From the NCBI GenBank assembly GCA_003833135.1, contig QZLH01000069.1, forward strand, positions 110,419 through 174,418: a stretch of DNA of 64,000 nt. Reading direction: 5' to 3'. This document shows positions 23,452-33,635 of the stretch, piece by piece (position 1 is the stretch's first letter; each line of letters starts with the position of its first letter). Both the position numbers and the translations under genes were made by a program. This DNA comes from Oehlia diaphana (lineage: Eukaryota > Glomeromycota > Glomeromycetes > Glomerales > Glomeraceae). The notes beneath the pieces were generated by a model that was not told where the DNA came from, did not search any database, and worked only from the letters and a program-made list of their open reading frames with translations.

Positions 23452-24591
23452 ATGGTTGGAACCTCGTCTCAAAGTGATTTTTCAAATAAAGAGGATATGT
23501 ACGTACACAGTATGACTTTGAAGCAGGCAAAAAAATTATTGAATAGTCCTCGTTCTCGACAAGTTATTACACTTGCAAGCTGTGGTGGTAAAAAGGTCGG
23601 TGTAGTAGAATGCGGCGACCCAAATGGTTTTCCTGTACTTTGGTTTACGGGTCTGTATTTTATACAATGTTCATAAGAAATATTTCAAACACAATAATAA
23701 CCTTACTTTATCTATTATATAGGTAATATGGGTCCCGCTCTTTCAATTCTTTTATATCACGATATTGCCGAACGACATCGTATTCGTTTTGTTTGTGTTG
23801 ACCGCCCAGGATATAATTCTAGCGACGATATATATTCTGAACATGGAGTTCCAGATCTTTTCGAATTTGCCGATATGGTCAATGAGTTAACATTACTGTT
23901 AAGAATGTGGCAATTTGGTTTGGCAACTTTTTCTTTAGGCGCAGTTTATGGATTAGCATATTCATTAAGTTTTCCCGAGCGATTAAAAGGCCCTATATTT
24001 ATGGTTTCTCCTTGGCTTTCAGTAAAAACTCCGGGAACTTCAACAATGTATAAAGGAATTGCTAGATACGCCCCAAATTTTTTAATACGTACAACTTTGA
24101 GCACACTTCCCCATATGAGTAATTTTTTAAATATGTGGAATACATTAGGTTCCTCCCCTGTAAAAACATCAAGACGTACATCATCCTCAACTTCCTCTTC
24201 AATGTCAGCAATGTCAGATGATGATGACATTGATAATGCAAACATTGATAGTATAACATTTTCAATTGCACCTGGAAGGAGTTATATACATAATCAAATA
24301 TATAATAATGGCTTATGGAATCTTCAAAATAGAACGGGTGCCCATCTTGATGCAATGGTAGCATTAGAAAAAATAGATTGGGGTTTTACATACGAGGAAA
24401 CAACTTATCCAATAAAAGCTTTTGTTGGAGATATAGATGAGAATGTTCCAATACAAGCTTGGATGCATATGAGTAATAAAATGAATAATATTAAACTTAA
24501 TGTAATTGAAGGTGGGGGGCATTATTTATTATATAGAATGGATTTTATGGAAGATTTATTTGCACAAATTGAACGTTCCGTTTACCCTTAG
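23452..24591 (+). CDS. Alpha/beta-hydrolase fold protein
   Basis: Exons 23452-23650 and 23723-24591, phase 1, 355 aa. Features: oxyanion-region strand VLWFTGNMGPAL, FVCVDRPGYNSSD (cap entry), nucleophile elbow ATFSLGAVYG with Ser in T-F-S-L-G (the first Gly of GxSxG is replaced by Thr, which is tolerated in the fold), acid region FVGDIDENVP and catalytic His in EGGGHYLLYRM. A Ser/Asp-rich insertion (SRRTSSSTSSSMS then DDDD, around residue 190) sits in the cap. It could be an esterase, lipase or epoxide-hydrolase-like enzyme; the substrate is unknown. No secretion signal or membrane helix. Tail to tail with the UBX gene, 228 bp between stops. Confidence 0.88.
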
Positions 24592-24819
24592 AAAATTTTC
24601 AGAGGCTCAATACAGCATTTATTTATTTATTTATTTATTTCAATGCATTACTTAAACACTTATTTTGATGTTATGTAACAATCATTTATTATATATTTTC
24701 ATATTATCAAGTGAAATTTTTAGAATTTTGAATTTACTCTCATTTATTTGTTTATTTGCAACATTCTTTTACAGTAAGTCTTAACGATGCGAAATAAGTT
24801 GATGCATTATCTATCGTCC

Positions 24820-26396
24820 TTATTCCGTCGATATTAATAAGGCTGCTGATGGAACGAGATCTATAGTTAAAAACTGTATGTTAGTAAGGACGGAAGGATC
24901 TAACATAAATAAAAAATATGATATACTTACTTAATTCCTTTAAGGTTTTACCCTGTTCAGTATCCCCAAAAACTTTTCTATAAAACAACCACGGTTTAGA
25001 ATTAAAATAGATGAGATATGTTACTTTTTAACTTTGTATGGTTACCTTGGAAAAGTTGTTGACAATTTAAATGGTCCAGTGATGTACTGGCGAACAAATT
25101 CATAAACAACTTCTAAAGTATCCGTAGCTTGAAAAGTATGAGTAAGAGGAGGACCGGAAGACCGTCGAAGCTGCGGAAGGGAGAGCAAAACTTAAAGTAA
25201 ATGGTGATCACATAATAGTAAATTATTTACTGTTAAACAAACCTGTAATCGTGTTTCGGTGTAGTCTTTTGAAGCGGAAGCGGCAGTAGCGGAAGCGGCG
25301 GCTTCTTCTTTTTGTTGGATGAGAGCTGCCTGTTTAGCAGCTTCGCGCTATATATACAAATAAAGTCAGAACAATTTCAACGTACGTAAAAATATGGGAT
25401 TATATACCTTTTCTATACGTTCTCTTTTGTCTGCTTCAATTTGAGCCTTAATTTTAGCTTTAGCTATTCTTTCATCTTCTTTTTCCTTCTTTTTAGCCAA
25501 CATTAATTTTTGCATCTCTCGTTGTTCCAATTTTTCTTTTGCATCCGTTAGCTCTTTACCAGACTTTCTTCGGATCTTCTCGCGGCTTAACTCCTCTTCT
25601 TTCTCTTGAAGGAGACGCATTTCCTTTTTTTCTGCTAAAAATTTTTTCACTTCTTCTAATTTAGCTTTCTTCTCTTCCTCTGTAAGAGGCTTGATAGCAG
25701 TTGTGGATTCAGAAAAATTCTCATGACCTATATCAAATTTTATATTATTTTATCGACTTCGCAAATTGCGATGAAAACAATTGATAAAACTTACCTGATT
25801 TGCTCGCGTGACGCTCCGCAGCATTTACTAATTATGTTTCTTTTAGATAAAGCAATTATAAAATACATTAAATAAGTTAAATTTATTAATTGGCTTACCA
25901 TCGCGGAATAATTTTTTACAATCATCGCATTGTAATGACTGTGCCGTTTGTTCTCCATCCCGAATTTCTCCTTCTGAAATCATTTACAATTTCTTTAAAT
26001 CAATTTAATAAAACATAATCAATATACTTAAAAATCATAAATTACTTGCCATCTCCATCATTTGCACTTCCCGATGCTTCTCCTGAAGGTTGTTCACCTA
26101 AAGCTTGTCCACCCGCCGGCTCGTCAAGATCTCCGGGGTGAGCAATTAACCTGTTAAAAATGATAATTATTACAAAAATCAACTAAGAAACTTTACAATA
26201 AATTAAATTATAATATATTAACTTGCCAGTCCATAGCAGGCTGTAGACCTGCTCCTTTTGTTGCTTGCAAAGCTCGTGCCCTATGTTATACATAATTGTT
26301 AATTTTAAAAATCACAAAAAAATAATTTGCGAAGTTTACTTACACCTTCTCAGGTGGGAAGCCCATTTCAACTAAAGTATCATGATCCGAACCCAT
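24820..26396 (-). CDS. UBA-UBX domain protein (UBXN1-like Cdc48 cofactor)
   Basis: Ten exons in phase: 26396-26344, 26280-26227, 26150-26050, 25973-25899, 25827-25795, 25727-25408, 25347-25243, 25170-25046, 24977-24931, 24860-24820; 317 aa. The N-terminal UBA domain (LVEMGFPPEKVARALQATKG, PAMDWLIAHPGD) binds ubiquitin. A short CDDCKKLFRD motif looks like the start of a zinc finger. A long Lys/Glu coiled coil follows (residues about 115-215). The C-terminal UBX domain (ETRLQLRRSSGPPLTHTF, LEVVYEFVRQY, KLSTTFPRKVF, LVPSAALLISTE) would dock on Cdc48/p97. Introns 2 and 3 start with GC (GCAAGT in both), forced by the reading frame. Head to head with the UBE2W-like E2 gene, 150 bp between start codons; both are ubiquitin-pathway genes. 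Confidence 0.92.
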
Positions 26397-26546
26397 TTTA
26401 ATTCGAGAATTCGAAAAGAAGGTGTGAGGGGCTTTGATCAGTATTATAATATTCTTAAGTCATTGTGATACGAGACGCAGATCCCCTTTCTGCGTTATAA
26501 AAAGCAATATGTAAAAAATCCGATTGTCCGAATATCTCTCTTCAAA

Positions 26547-26993
26547 ATGTCTGCACTATTTACAAAAAGACTTTCTAAAGAATTAGTAGATCTTAAAATC
26601 AACCCACCGGTAGGAATTGAAGTAACGGAAGCAGACACATTCAAAAGTTGGAAGTTAACCCTTGACGGTGTGGATGGAACACTATATGCCGGGGAACGAT
26701 TTACTCTGGAATTTCGGTTTAGTCCAAACTATCCAATGGAGTCTCCCGAAGTTGTTTTTACGGGAAATATACCAATACATCCACACATTTATAGTAATGG
26801 ACATATATGTTTAAATGTCTTGTATAATCAGTGGAGTCCAGTCCTGAGTGTTCGGTCTGTTTGTCTTTCGATACAATCAATGTTATCGAGCTGTACGTGT
26901 AAGGAACCTCCACCGGACAATAATCATTATGTAAAGACTGCTAAAGCGTCTCCTAAACAAACTCAATGGTCCTTCCATGACGATTCCGTTTGA
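26547..26993 (+). CDS. Ubiquitin-conjugating enzyme E2, UBE2W-like
   Basis: Intron-less, 148 aa, about the length of human UBE2W. The UBC fold is clear: KRLSKELVDL, FRFSPNYPMESPEVVFTG, HPHIYSNGHICLNVL with catalytic Cys88, WSPVLSVRSVCLSIQSMLSSC, and PPDNNHYVKTAK. The HPH in place of the usual HPN motif and the disordered tail ending TQWSFHDDSV are typical of UBE2W. Known biology: UBE2W attaches ubiquitin to the N-terminal amine of substrates with flexible starts rather than to lysine. The same specificity here is inferred from sequence similarity. Confidence 0.93.
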   Translation: MSALFTKRLSKELVDLKINPPVGIEVTEADTFKSWKLTLDGVDGTLYAGERFTLEFRFSPNYPMESPEVVFTGNIPIHPHIYSNGHICLNVLYNQWSPVLSVRSVCLSIQSMLSSCTCKEPPPDNNHYVKTAKASPKQTQWSFHDDSV

Positions 26994-27364
26994 TATAAAT
27001 ATTTTTTTCTTTTAGGTATTAGAATTTGTAATTATTATTTTTTTTTTAAAAAAAAATCAATTTTTTTTGGGTACAAGACTGCATTCATAGTTACTGTTAA
27101 ATATACTAAGTATATAGTACTTTTAAACCTTTTAAAATATTTATTGTAATTAGCTCAGTTCAGTAAACTTCGTCTTGTAAGTTATTTCTTTGACGGCATG
27201 ATTACATAATCATAATTTTTGATATTATATAGACTTTGTTTTTCCTTTTATTAATCCACTTTATACAACACAATAAATACTTTTTTAATGAGACAAACTT
27301 ACAAGAAATCGAGATGAGTTATTTATTAATTCTTAAGCAAATGCGCTAAATCTACGTTCATTTA
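26994..27364. other. Convergent 3' spacer (UBE2W-like / NAGA)
   Basis: Contains a T(n)A(n) tract at about 27038-27056 just after the E2 stop. No gene seen. Confidence 0.5.
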
Positions 27365-29017
27365 CTAAGATGTACTAATTTCTTCTCCTGCGATAAAACA
27401 CTTTACAACATTGAGATCGTCATCCAAGAAGACGAAATCAGCATCTGCTCCTACGTTAAGAGTGCCTTTAAAATTTTGAATACCTAGAAGTTCAGCCGGA
27501 TGCAAAGTGGCCGCTTCAATTGCTTCAATTACACTGCACCCGGTAAACTTTTTAAAGTTTTTGACGCAAGCATCGATGGAAATCACAGATCCCGCTAATT
27601 TACCATTTTCAACCACTTCAACTTTTTCATTACCACTTTTACGTACTGATATTCCACCTAAAGTATACTCTCCTTTCAGAACATTACAATAAAAAAAAAA
27701 ATAAATGCCAGTAGAATTAAACAAAATTTATATACTGCAAAAAATTTAATACGGTAAGACCTACCGGGAGGAAGACCTAACGCTGCCATTGCATCTGTAA
27801 CTAAAATTGCACCTTTCGGATGTGAATCATAGGCGATCTTTATTGAATTTGGATGAACATGAATGCCATCACAAATAACACCATAAAATGGTCTCGTTAT
27901 ACGCGTGGTTCCCAAAAGGCCGACTATCCCAGGATCGCGATGATGAAACTACACAAAGAGCAAGGAGGTATAATATAGCACTTAAATTGAAATATAATGT
28001 GTTACGCTTCTCCAGACCATTAGATCAAATAAAAAGGCCAAATCTACCTGTTGCATAGCATTAAACAAATGTGTGATACATTTGGCCTAATATAATATTA
28101 GAATTGGATAAAAAAGTACAATAGTATAAATAGTATACAAAACCTCAATTCAAATCAGTAAAAAAAGTTACCCCTTTTTCAATTGCTGACTCAGCTTGAA
28201 ATACGGTCGCGGACGAATGACCTTAAAATTGATATCTATTATTTATGAAACAATACGGACAAGAAATAAGGATACCTATGATACCTATGCTGACAGTTAT
28301 ACCAAAATTAACCAACTCTTCCAAACTGTCTAATACACCCTCAACGTCAGGAGCCACAGTTATAATTTTTATTGGATTGTCTTTCAATTCATGCAATCCA
28401 TATATATCAACAAAATCATTAATGCCATTTGGTGCCGCACAAAGACAAGATTCTTCATGAGCGCCGAGTTGACTTGATGTAATAAAAGGTCCCTCAACAT
28501 GTACGCCCAAAACTTCTGCGCCATTATCTTTATTCCCTTTACGTGGTTTTAGTGTTGGTAGTACCTAAATCGTTGTGGAAGAATAGGTTTCACTTTTTTA
28601 TTATATAATATATTTATTGCTTTGATTCTTTACCTGATGATAAACTTCTTTATGTGAACTAACGATTGTAGGAACGAAACTTGTACATCCATATTTTACT
28701 AAACCCTTTGCAATTTTATCCAATCCTTCCTTCATTTGTTTATCGCCTTTCCAGACAGAAAAATCAACCCCGAATGCACCATTAATTTGAACATCGATGT
28801 AACCTGGAGCGATCAATAATCCTTTTGCATTAATCACGACATCGGGCAGATTTCCACACGCAAAAAAATGTTTTTGCGGATCGATAATTTTTCCATCGTG
28901 TATATAAAGTACATCATCATTAATAATCGTATGATTACGAACTATACGGCCATTAACGATTTTTATCAAACGTGAATTTCTGTTTTGACGCGTTTTCTCT
29001 GAGGATTGGAACGGCAT
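27365..29017 (-). CDS. N-acetylglucosamine-6-phosphate deacetylase
   Basis: Removes the acetyl group of GlcNAc-6-phosphate in amino-sugar catabolism (chitin recycling) in the cytosol. Six exons in phase: 29017-28634, 28564-28285, 28221-28172, 28086-28048, 27948-27765, 27672-27365; 414 aa, full length. Amidohydrolase motifs: LLIAPGYIDVQINGAFGVDF, VHVEGPFI (metal-binding Glu), GHSSATV and THLFNAMQQF (metal-binding His), GVICDGIHVHP, ILVTDAMAALGLPPG (catalytic Asp), and the composite-fold C-terminus GTLNVGADADFVFLDDDL. Two identical GGTATC donor-like sites lie 10 bp apart at the end of exon 2 (28285 and 28275); only 28285 keeps the frame. Confidence 0.94.
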
Positions 29018-29290
29018 GTTGTTTATGTTGTTTGTTTATATGTATGTGTAAATATAAATAAAATTAGAAATTGGATCTGTGTAACATAGCTATTTGTAAT
29101 CACGAACATTCACGTGTTATACTTGTTTATGTGCTTTTATAAACTTTTTTAAGATCATAAAAGTAATAAAAGTAATGGTAATCAAATGTTAACGCCAGTT
29201 GCTTATAAAATCTAATAAATAGAAATAGAAATATATATATAATCGTATCTTTTAATTCTCTTCCTCCTAAAAGTCAACATCAAAAATACA

Positions 29291-30886
29291 ATGCCACCCT
29301 TATTTTCAACTCATGTCTTCGAAGAAAAGACTTTTTCAAAACTGACTCATTGTGACTATTGCAAAAAATTGCTTTGGGGAATAGCAAAACAGGGTGTTTG
29401 TTGTCGAGGTGAATATCATGATTTTCCTTTTAAATTTCCATTATAAAATTTTATTAATAAATATATCATATCAATGAATAAAATTTAAAATTTATTATAG
29501 TATGTGGTTACGTCTCACACTTTAAATGTCAAGAAGAATTATCAAAAGCAAACGCACACTGCAAATTATCCGAAGCATCAGATTCTCATGCAGCAAGCCG
29601 CAATATTATTGCTCACAGAGAAATCGAACCTTCTTTAAATAGTACTGAATCTATAAAATCGGAACCTGTGCCGATTCAAAGACCGAAATCTTCCGCACAT
29701 GTGGTGTCCGAATCACTCCCTACAATTAAAGTAACTTTTGAGTTGGATAATAATAAAGCAGAAGAACAAAATAATAATCCCAAGGAGCTATCTGCAAAAT
29801 TGAAGCGATCGAATTCTGCTGATTCTATTACAGATTATTCTTCAAATTCTTCTAACAAGACAAAAGTTCATAGGCCTTTACAGTCTTATGCAACACTTCC
29901 AAGTCTTTATTCATCATCTAAATCAGCCAAATTTGCGGATATTGCTCCAAGGGCTGCAAAACCAATATCTCCGGTTAAGCCATCATTTGACGCCAGAACG
30001 ATTCAAGATGTACTCATTTCTTCAGCAATTAATGTTTCTAATGCATCTAAATTGCCATCAGATTCAGCTCATCCACCGTTGAATTTGAACACAACAACCA
30101 ATAATTTTCGAAAATTCGTACAAAAATGTGGCTTTATCTTTGAGCTTCAAGAGGCTGTTGAAGACATAATTATGTGGAAAAATACACCGAATACCTTATT
30201 GGCAATGGTCATCTATGTATATATTTGTATGTATATTTTCACAATTTTACCATTTTCATGAAATAATTTTTTTTTAAAAAAAAAATTTTTATTTAGGTTT
30301 ATATCCACAATTGTTGATACTTTTACCATTTGTTGGATTGTTTTCAGTTTTATTTTCATACTATCAGAAGAGATTTCCTGATGAACAATTTATGAATATA
30401 AATGGAAAAAACGGAGGAAAGAAAAGATTCAAAAGATCAAATCGTGTTGATGATCCTTATCTTCCTCCTGAAAATTCGGTTGATTATTTGAAGAATATGC
30501 AAAATATACAAAACTTGATGGGAATGATTTCGGACGGATATGATTCGTTTATTCCTTTGCTTAAACATGTGGATTGGAGCAACGAATATGAGACATTGAA
30601 AATAACGCAAATTATTATTGTTACTTTATCAATCCTTAGTTTGACAGTATGGCTTGTTCCATGGCGATACATTTTGGCTGTTGCAGGATTAAACGTTTTT
30701 ATCGCTAACACGCAATTTGTAAAAGCGTTGATCAAAGAGATAAGTCCAGTTTTAATTCAACGTGGACGAACACTTCAATCTTTAGTTTCTTCGGAAAAAG
30801 AAAAGGATAAAGAAGGCACGAATAATAATGGAGATACAGAAGTTCCAGGACGAGTTAATGTTGATCCAAATACTGCGGGCTCTTAA
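29291..30886 (+). CDS. C1 zinc-finger protein with Pex24-like membrane region
   Basis: Exons 29291-29408, 29501-30226, 30297-30886; 477 aa. Residues 1-60 form a C1 domain (HVFEEKTFSKLTHCDYCKKLLWG, then CCRVCGYVSHFKCQEEL and a terminal C) with the full His/Cys zinc set. The middle is Ser/Lys-rich and disordered. From about residue 275, LQEAVEDIIMWKNTPNTLLA runs into a hydrophobic segment ICLYPQLLILLPFVGLFSVLF; a second hydrophobic pair is IIIVTLSILSLTVWLVP and ILAVAGLNVFIAN. The W-K-x-P plus LYPQLL pattern resembles the Pex24/Pex30 integral membrane family, which shapes ER at peroxisome and lipid-droplet sites. That assignment is inference. C1 domains bind diacylglycerol or other proteins. Head to head with the NAGA gene. 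Confidence 0.78.
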
Positions 30887-31716
30887 ATCACGGTTTTGCT
30901 ATTCGGCTGAATTCTAATTGAATGGTATTAGTAAACACACCAATTATATTTTGTCGTTATGCAAAGATGTTTCTTGAATCGAATTCCGATTTTCCGTGTG
31001 AAACAACGAATAATATTAAAACCTTTATTTGGAGGGTTATTGTTGTACAATAATGGATCTGAGATAGGTCACGGATTTTTTACATAATTAAATGGTCATT
31101 TGCGGTTTCCGGGAGTATTGGTTTCTTCATGTTATTATTCTTAGTTTCATTTTACCCAATTAAGTATGACCGTCCATTATTTCCGTGATAATTCTTTTTG
31201 ATTTAAGAACTATTACTCAAAAACTCGTTTGGTTTCTAAATATAATTTTAATAAACGTAGATTTCCTAAAAATCCCGGGTTATAAAACCATTCTAACCAA
31301 TAAATTTTGATTATCTATAATCACATGAATTCTTTTTTTTGGAAAATTTTTAGCCATTTTGAGCGCTACACTATGATAAAAATAGCGTTTTTTATATCTA
31401 TTAAGTAGTTATTATATCATTCCACTCCTTTCTCTATCTTCATAATTTTTCCTTTTTAAGTAAGATAATTTATTTTTCACACGACTATTTCTTTTAACAT
31501 TCTTTTTTGACGATAAAATATTTATATTCAGTCTTAAAATAACCCATCTGCTGCAAAAAAATCGTAATTTACTTCGATGCCTTTATTATATATTTGATTG
31601 ACATTATCAAATACTTTATTTAATAGTTGAATAATATCATTACTTTTCCATTAACCTTTTTTTCATACATACTTCTTAATACATATAACATAACTCCCTC
31701 TTTTTTCTTCTAGAAA
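30887..31716. other. Intergenic before the Sel1-repeat gene
   Basis: About 830 bp of AT-rich DNA. The last 100 bp upstream of the Sel1 gene are pyrimidine-rich (CTCCCTCTTTTTTCTTCT), a common fungal promoter trait. No gene seen. Confidence 0.5.
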
Positions 31717-32986
31717 ATGTCTTCAACGCTCGCACCACCTTCGCCACTATCAGACAATAGTTCTCGGCCAACTTCAATTATTATGCCAACAGAAACACCA
31801 ATATTAGATCAGTCTCATCTTAAACCGGGCCATAAAGCCTCCTTACTTTCTCACTCACAAACTTTAGAATTGTATAGACAAAATGCTAAAAAAACAAATG
31901 ATCCCGACCTTCAGTTTGAATTCGCAGCATTTATGGTGGAAGCTTCAAGAGCTATGAACGATGAAGAAGCTAAAAAAAAAGATGACCTTGTTAAAGAAGG
32001 CTTAGCTCTCTTAAAGAAATTAGCTGACAGAGGGCACGCTAATTCACAATATTATCTTGCAGACTGTTACGCAAGCGCTATCGGTACTTCAAAAAACAAG
32101 CCTGATTTCGATAAAGCTTTTCCTTTATTTGTGCAAGCGAGTAAGCATGGTCATCCGGATGCAGCGTATCGTGCTGGTGTATGTTACGAACATGGTTGGG
32201 GCTGTCGCAAAGACTTTGCTAAAGCTTTACAATTTTTTAGGTAATTTTTTTTTGGATCAAGTTACTTCTTGGGTTTAATTTTTTTTTTATTTATTTTATT
32301 TATTTCTTAATAATAATAGAAAATCAGCATCAGCTAGTCATCCTGGAGCAATGTATAGATTGGGTATTGCGGAACTAAAGGGAGAATTAGGATTATCCAA
32401 AAATCCTCGTGACGGAGTAAAATGGCTCAAGAGAGCAGCAGAAAATGCAAATGAAGAATTTCCACATGCATTGCACGAATTGTCAGAACTTCATGAGAAA
32501 GGAGTCGATAACGTATGTTATGTAGATATAGAATATTCAGTACAATTATTAATAGAAGCAGCAAATTTAAATTATGCACCTTCAGCATTTAAATTAGGAG
32601 AATTATATGAATATGGAAAAATGGGGTGCCCACAAGATGCTGCTCTGTCAATTCACTATTATACTATTGCGGCGCAACAAGATCATAGAGAAGCTTGTTT
32701 CGCTTTAACAGCTTGGTATCTTGTAGGTAGTCCAGGTGTATTGCCGCAAAGCGATACGGAAGCTTATTTATGGGCGAAAAGGGCCGCTGAAAAAGGTTTA
32801 CCTAAAGCCGAATATGCTGTTGGATATTTTACAGAAGTTGGCATTGGTGTTAAAAAAGATCAAACAGAGGCTAATATGTGGTATCGCCGTGCTGCTGAAC
32901 ACGGCGATAAAAGAGCTCAACAAAGATTAAAAGGAGCCCCTGTTGATGAGAAGAAGCCTAAAAAAGATGATTGTGTAATTTCTTAA
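31717..32986 (+). CDS. Sel1-repeat protein with C-terminal CaaX box (Skt5/Chs4-like)
   Basis: Exons 31717-32240 and 32320-32986; 396 aa. After a Ser/Pro-rich N-terminus, about seven Sel1 (SLR) helical repeats run from residue about 65 to 380; clear ones are AAYRAGVCYEHGWGCRKDFAKALQFF, AMYRLGIAELKGELGLSKNP and AEYAVGYFTEVGIGVKKDQTEA (given here by start and end features). The protein ends CVIS, a CaaX motif predicted to be farnesylated because the last residue is Ser. Skt5/Chs4, the activator and bud-neck anchor of chitin synthase III, has the same layout of Sel1 repeats plus CaaX, so a chitin-synthase regulatory role is plausible. It is shorter than yeast Skt5, and other fungal Sel1-CaaX proteins are possible. 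Confidence 0.86.
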
Positions 32987-33635
32987 AAAAAAAACAATTT
33001 ATTCGAAAATCAAATCACTTTAGATGACATAATTGGATAATACTTAAACGTGATTATTAAATAATTATAGCTAATATGATAAAATATAATTTCATCAATA
33101 CGCAAAATATATATAAATATATAAATATATATATATTTTTTTTCGCATGTACATTATATTATAAATAAGCGTTATATTAATATTATTATAATTTATTTTA
33201 ATCTATTTTTATCTTATGTCTTATTATCTACCAATCATGGTAATAAACCAACAAACCTGTAATAATTTACATAACTAAATTTGGGTACTTGCGGAAATTT
33301 GCTGAAGCTATTTTAGATGATTTCCGGGAACATCATTATGGAAACGGAACGCCAAGGGGCCTAAATTAATTTTGATTTTTTTGGTAAATAAACGCACATT
33401 TTAATTAAAAAAAAAATCCTTGGCGAATAAAGACATCATTTTAAAAAGAGAGTTTGATTGTCGTTCCAATAAAATTATTTTATTCGATATTTTAAAAACT
33501 TTACTATTATACAATGAAACGCTATTTTTTGTAACACTTTTTAATATAAATATTGCTCTGACTTTTCTTTCTTTTTTATTTTCTTTTATTGTGGAATAAT
33601 TTAATTTTTTACTCTTGTTCTGAAGGGGCAAAAAA
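32987..33635. other. Intergenic before the GH9 gene
   Basis: AT-rich with a TATATAAATATATAAATATA tract near 33108-33135. The minus-strand frame at 33401-33631 is AT-driven and not supported. Confidence 0.5.

Noticed and set aside
24062..24364. Two minus-strand frames inside the alpha/beta hydrolase gene
   Set aside because: Antisense to a well-supported coding exon with catalytic motifs.
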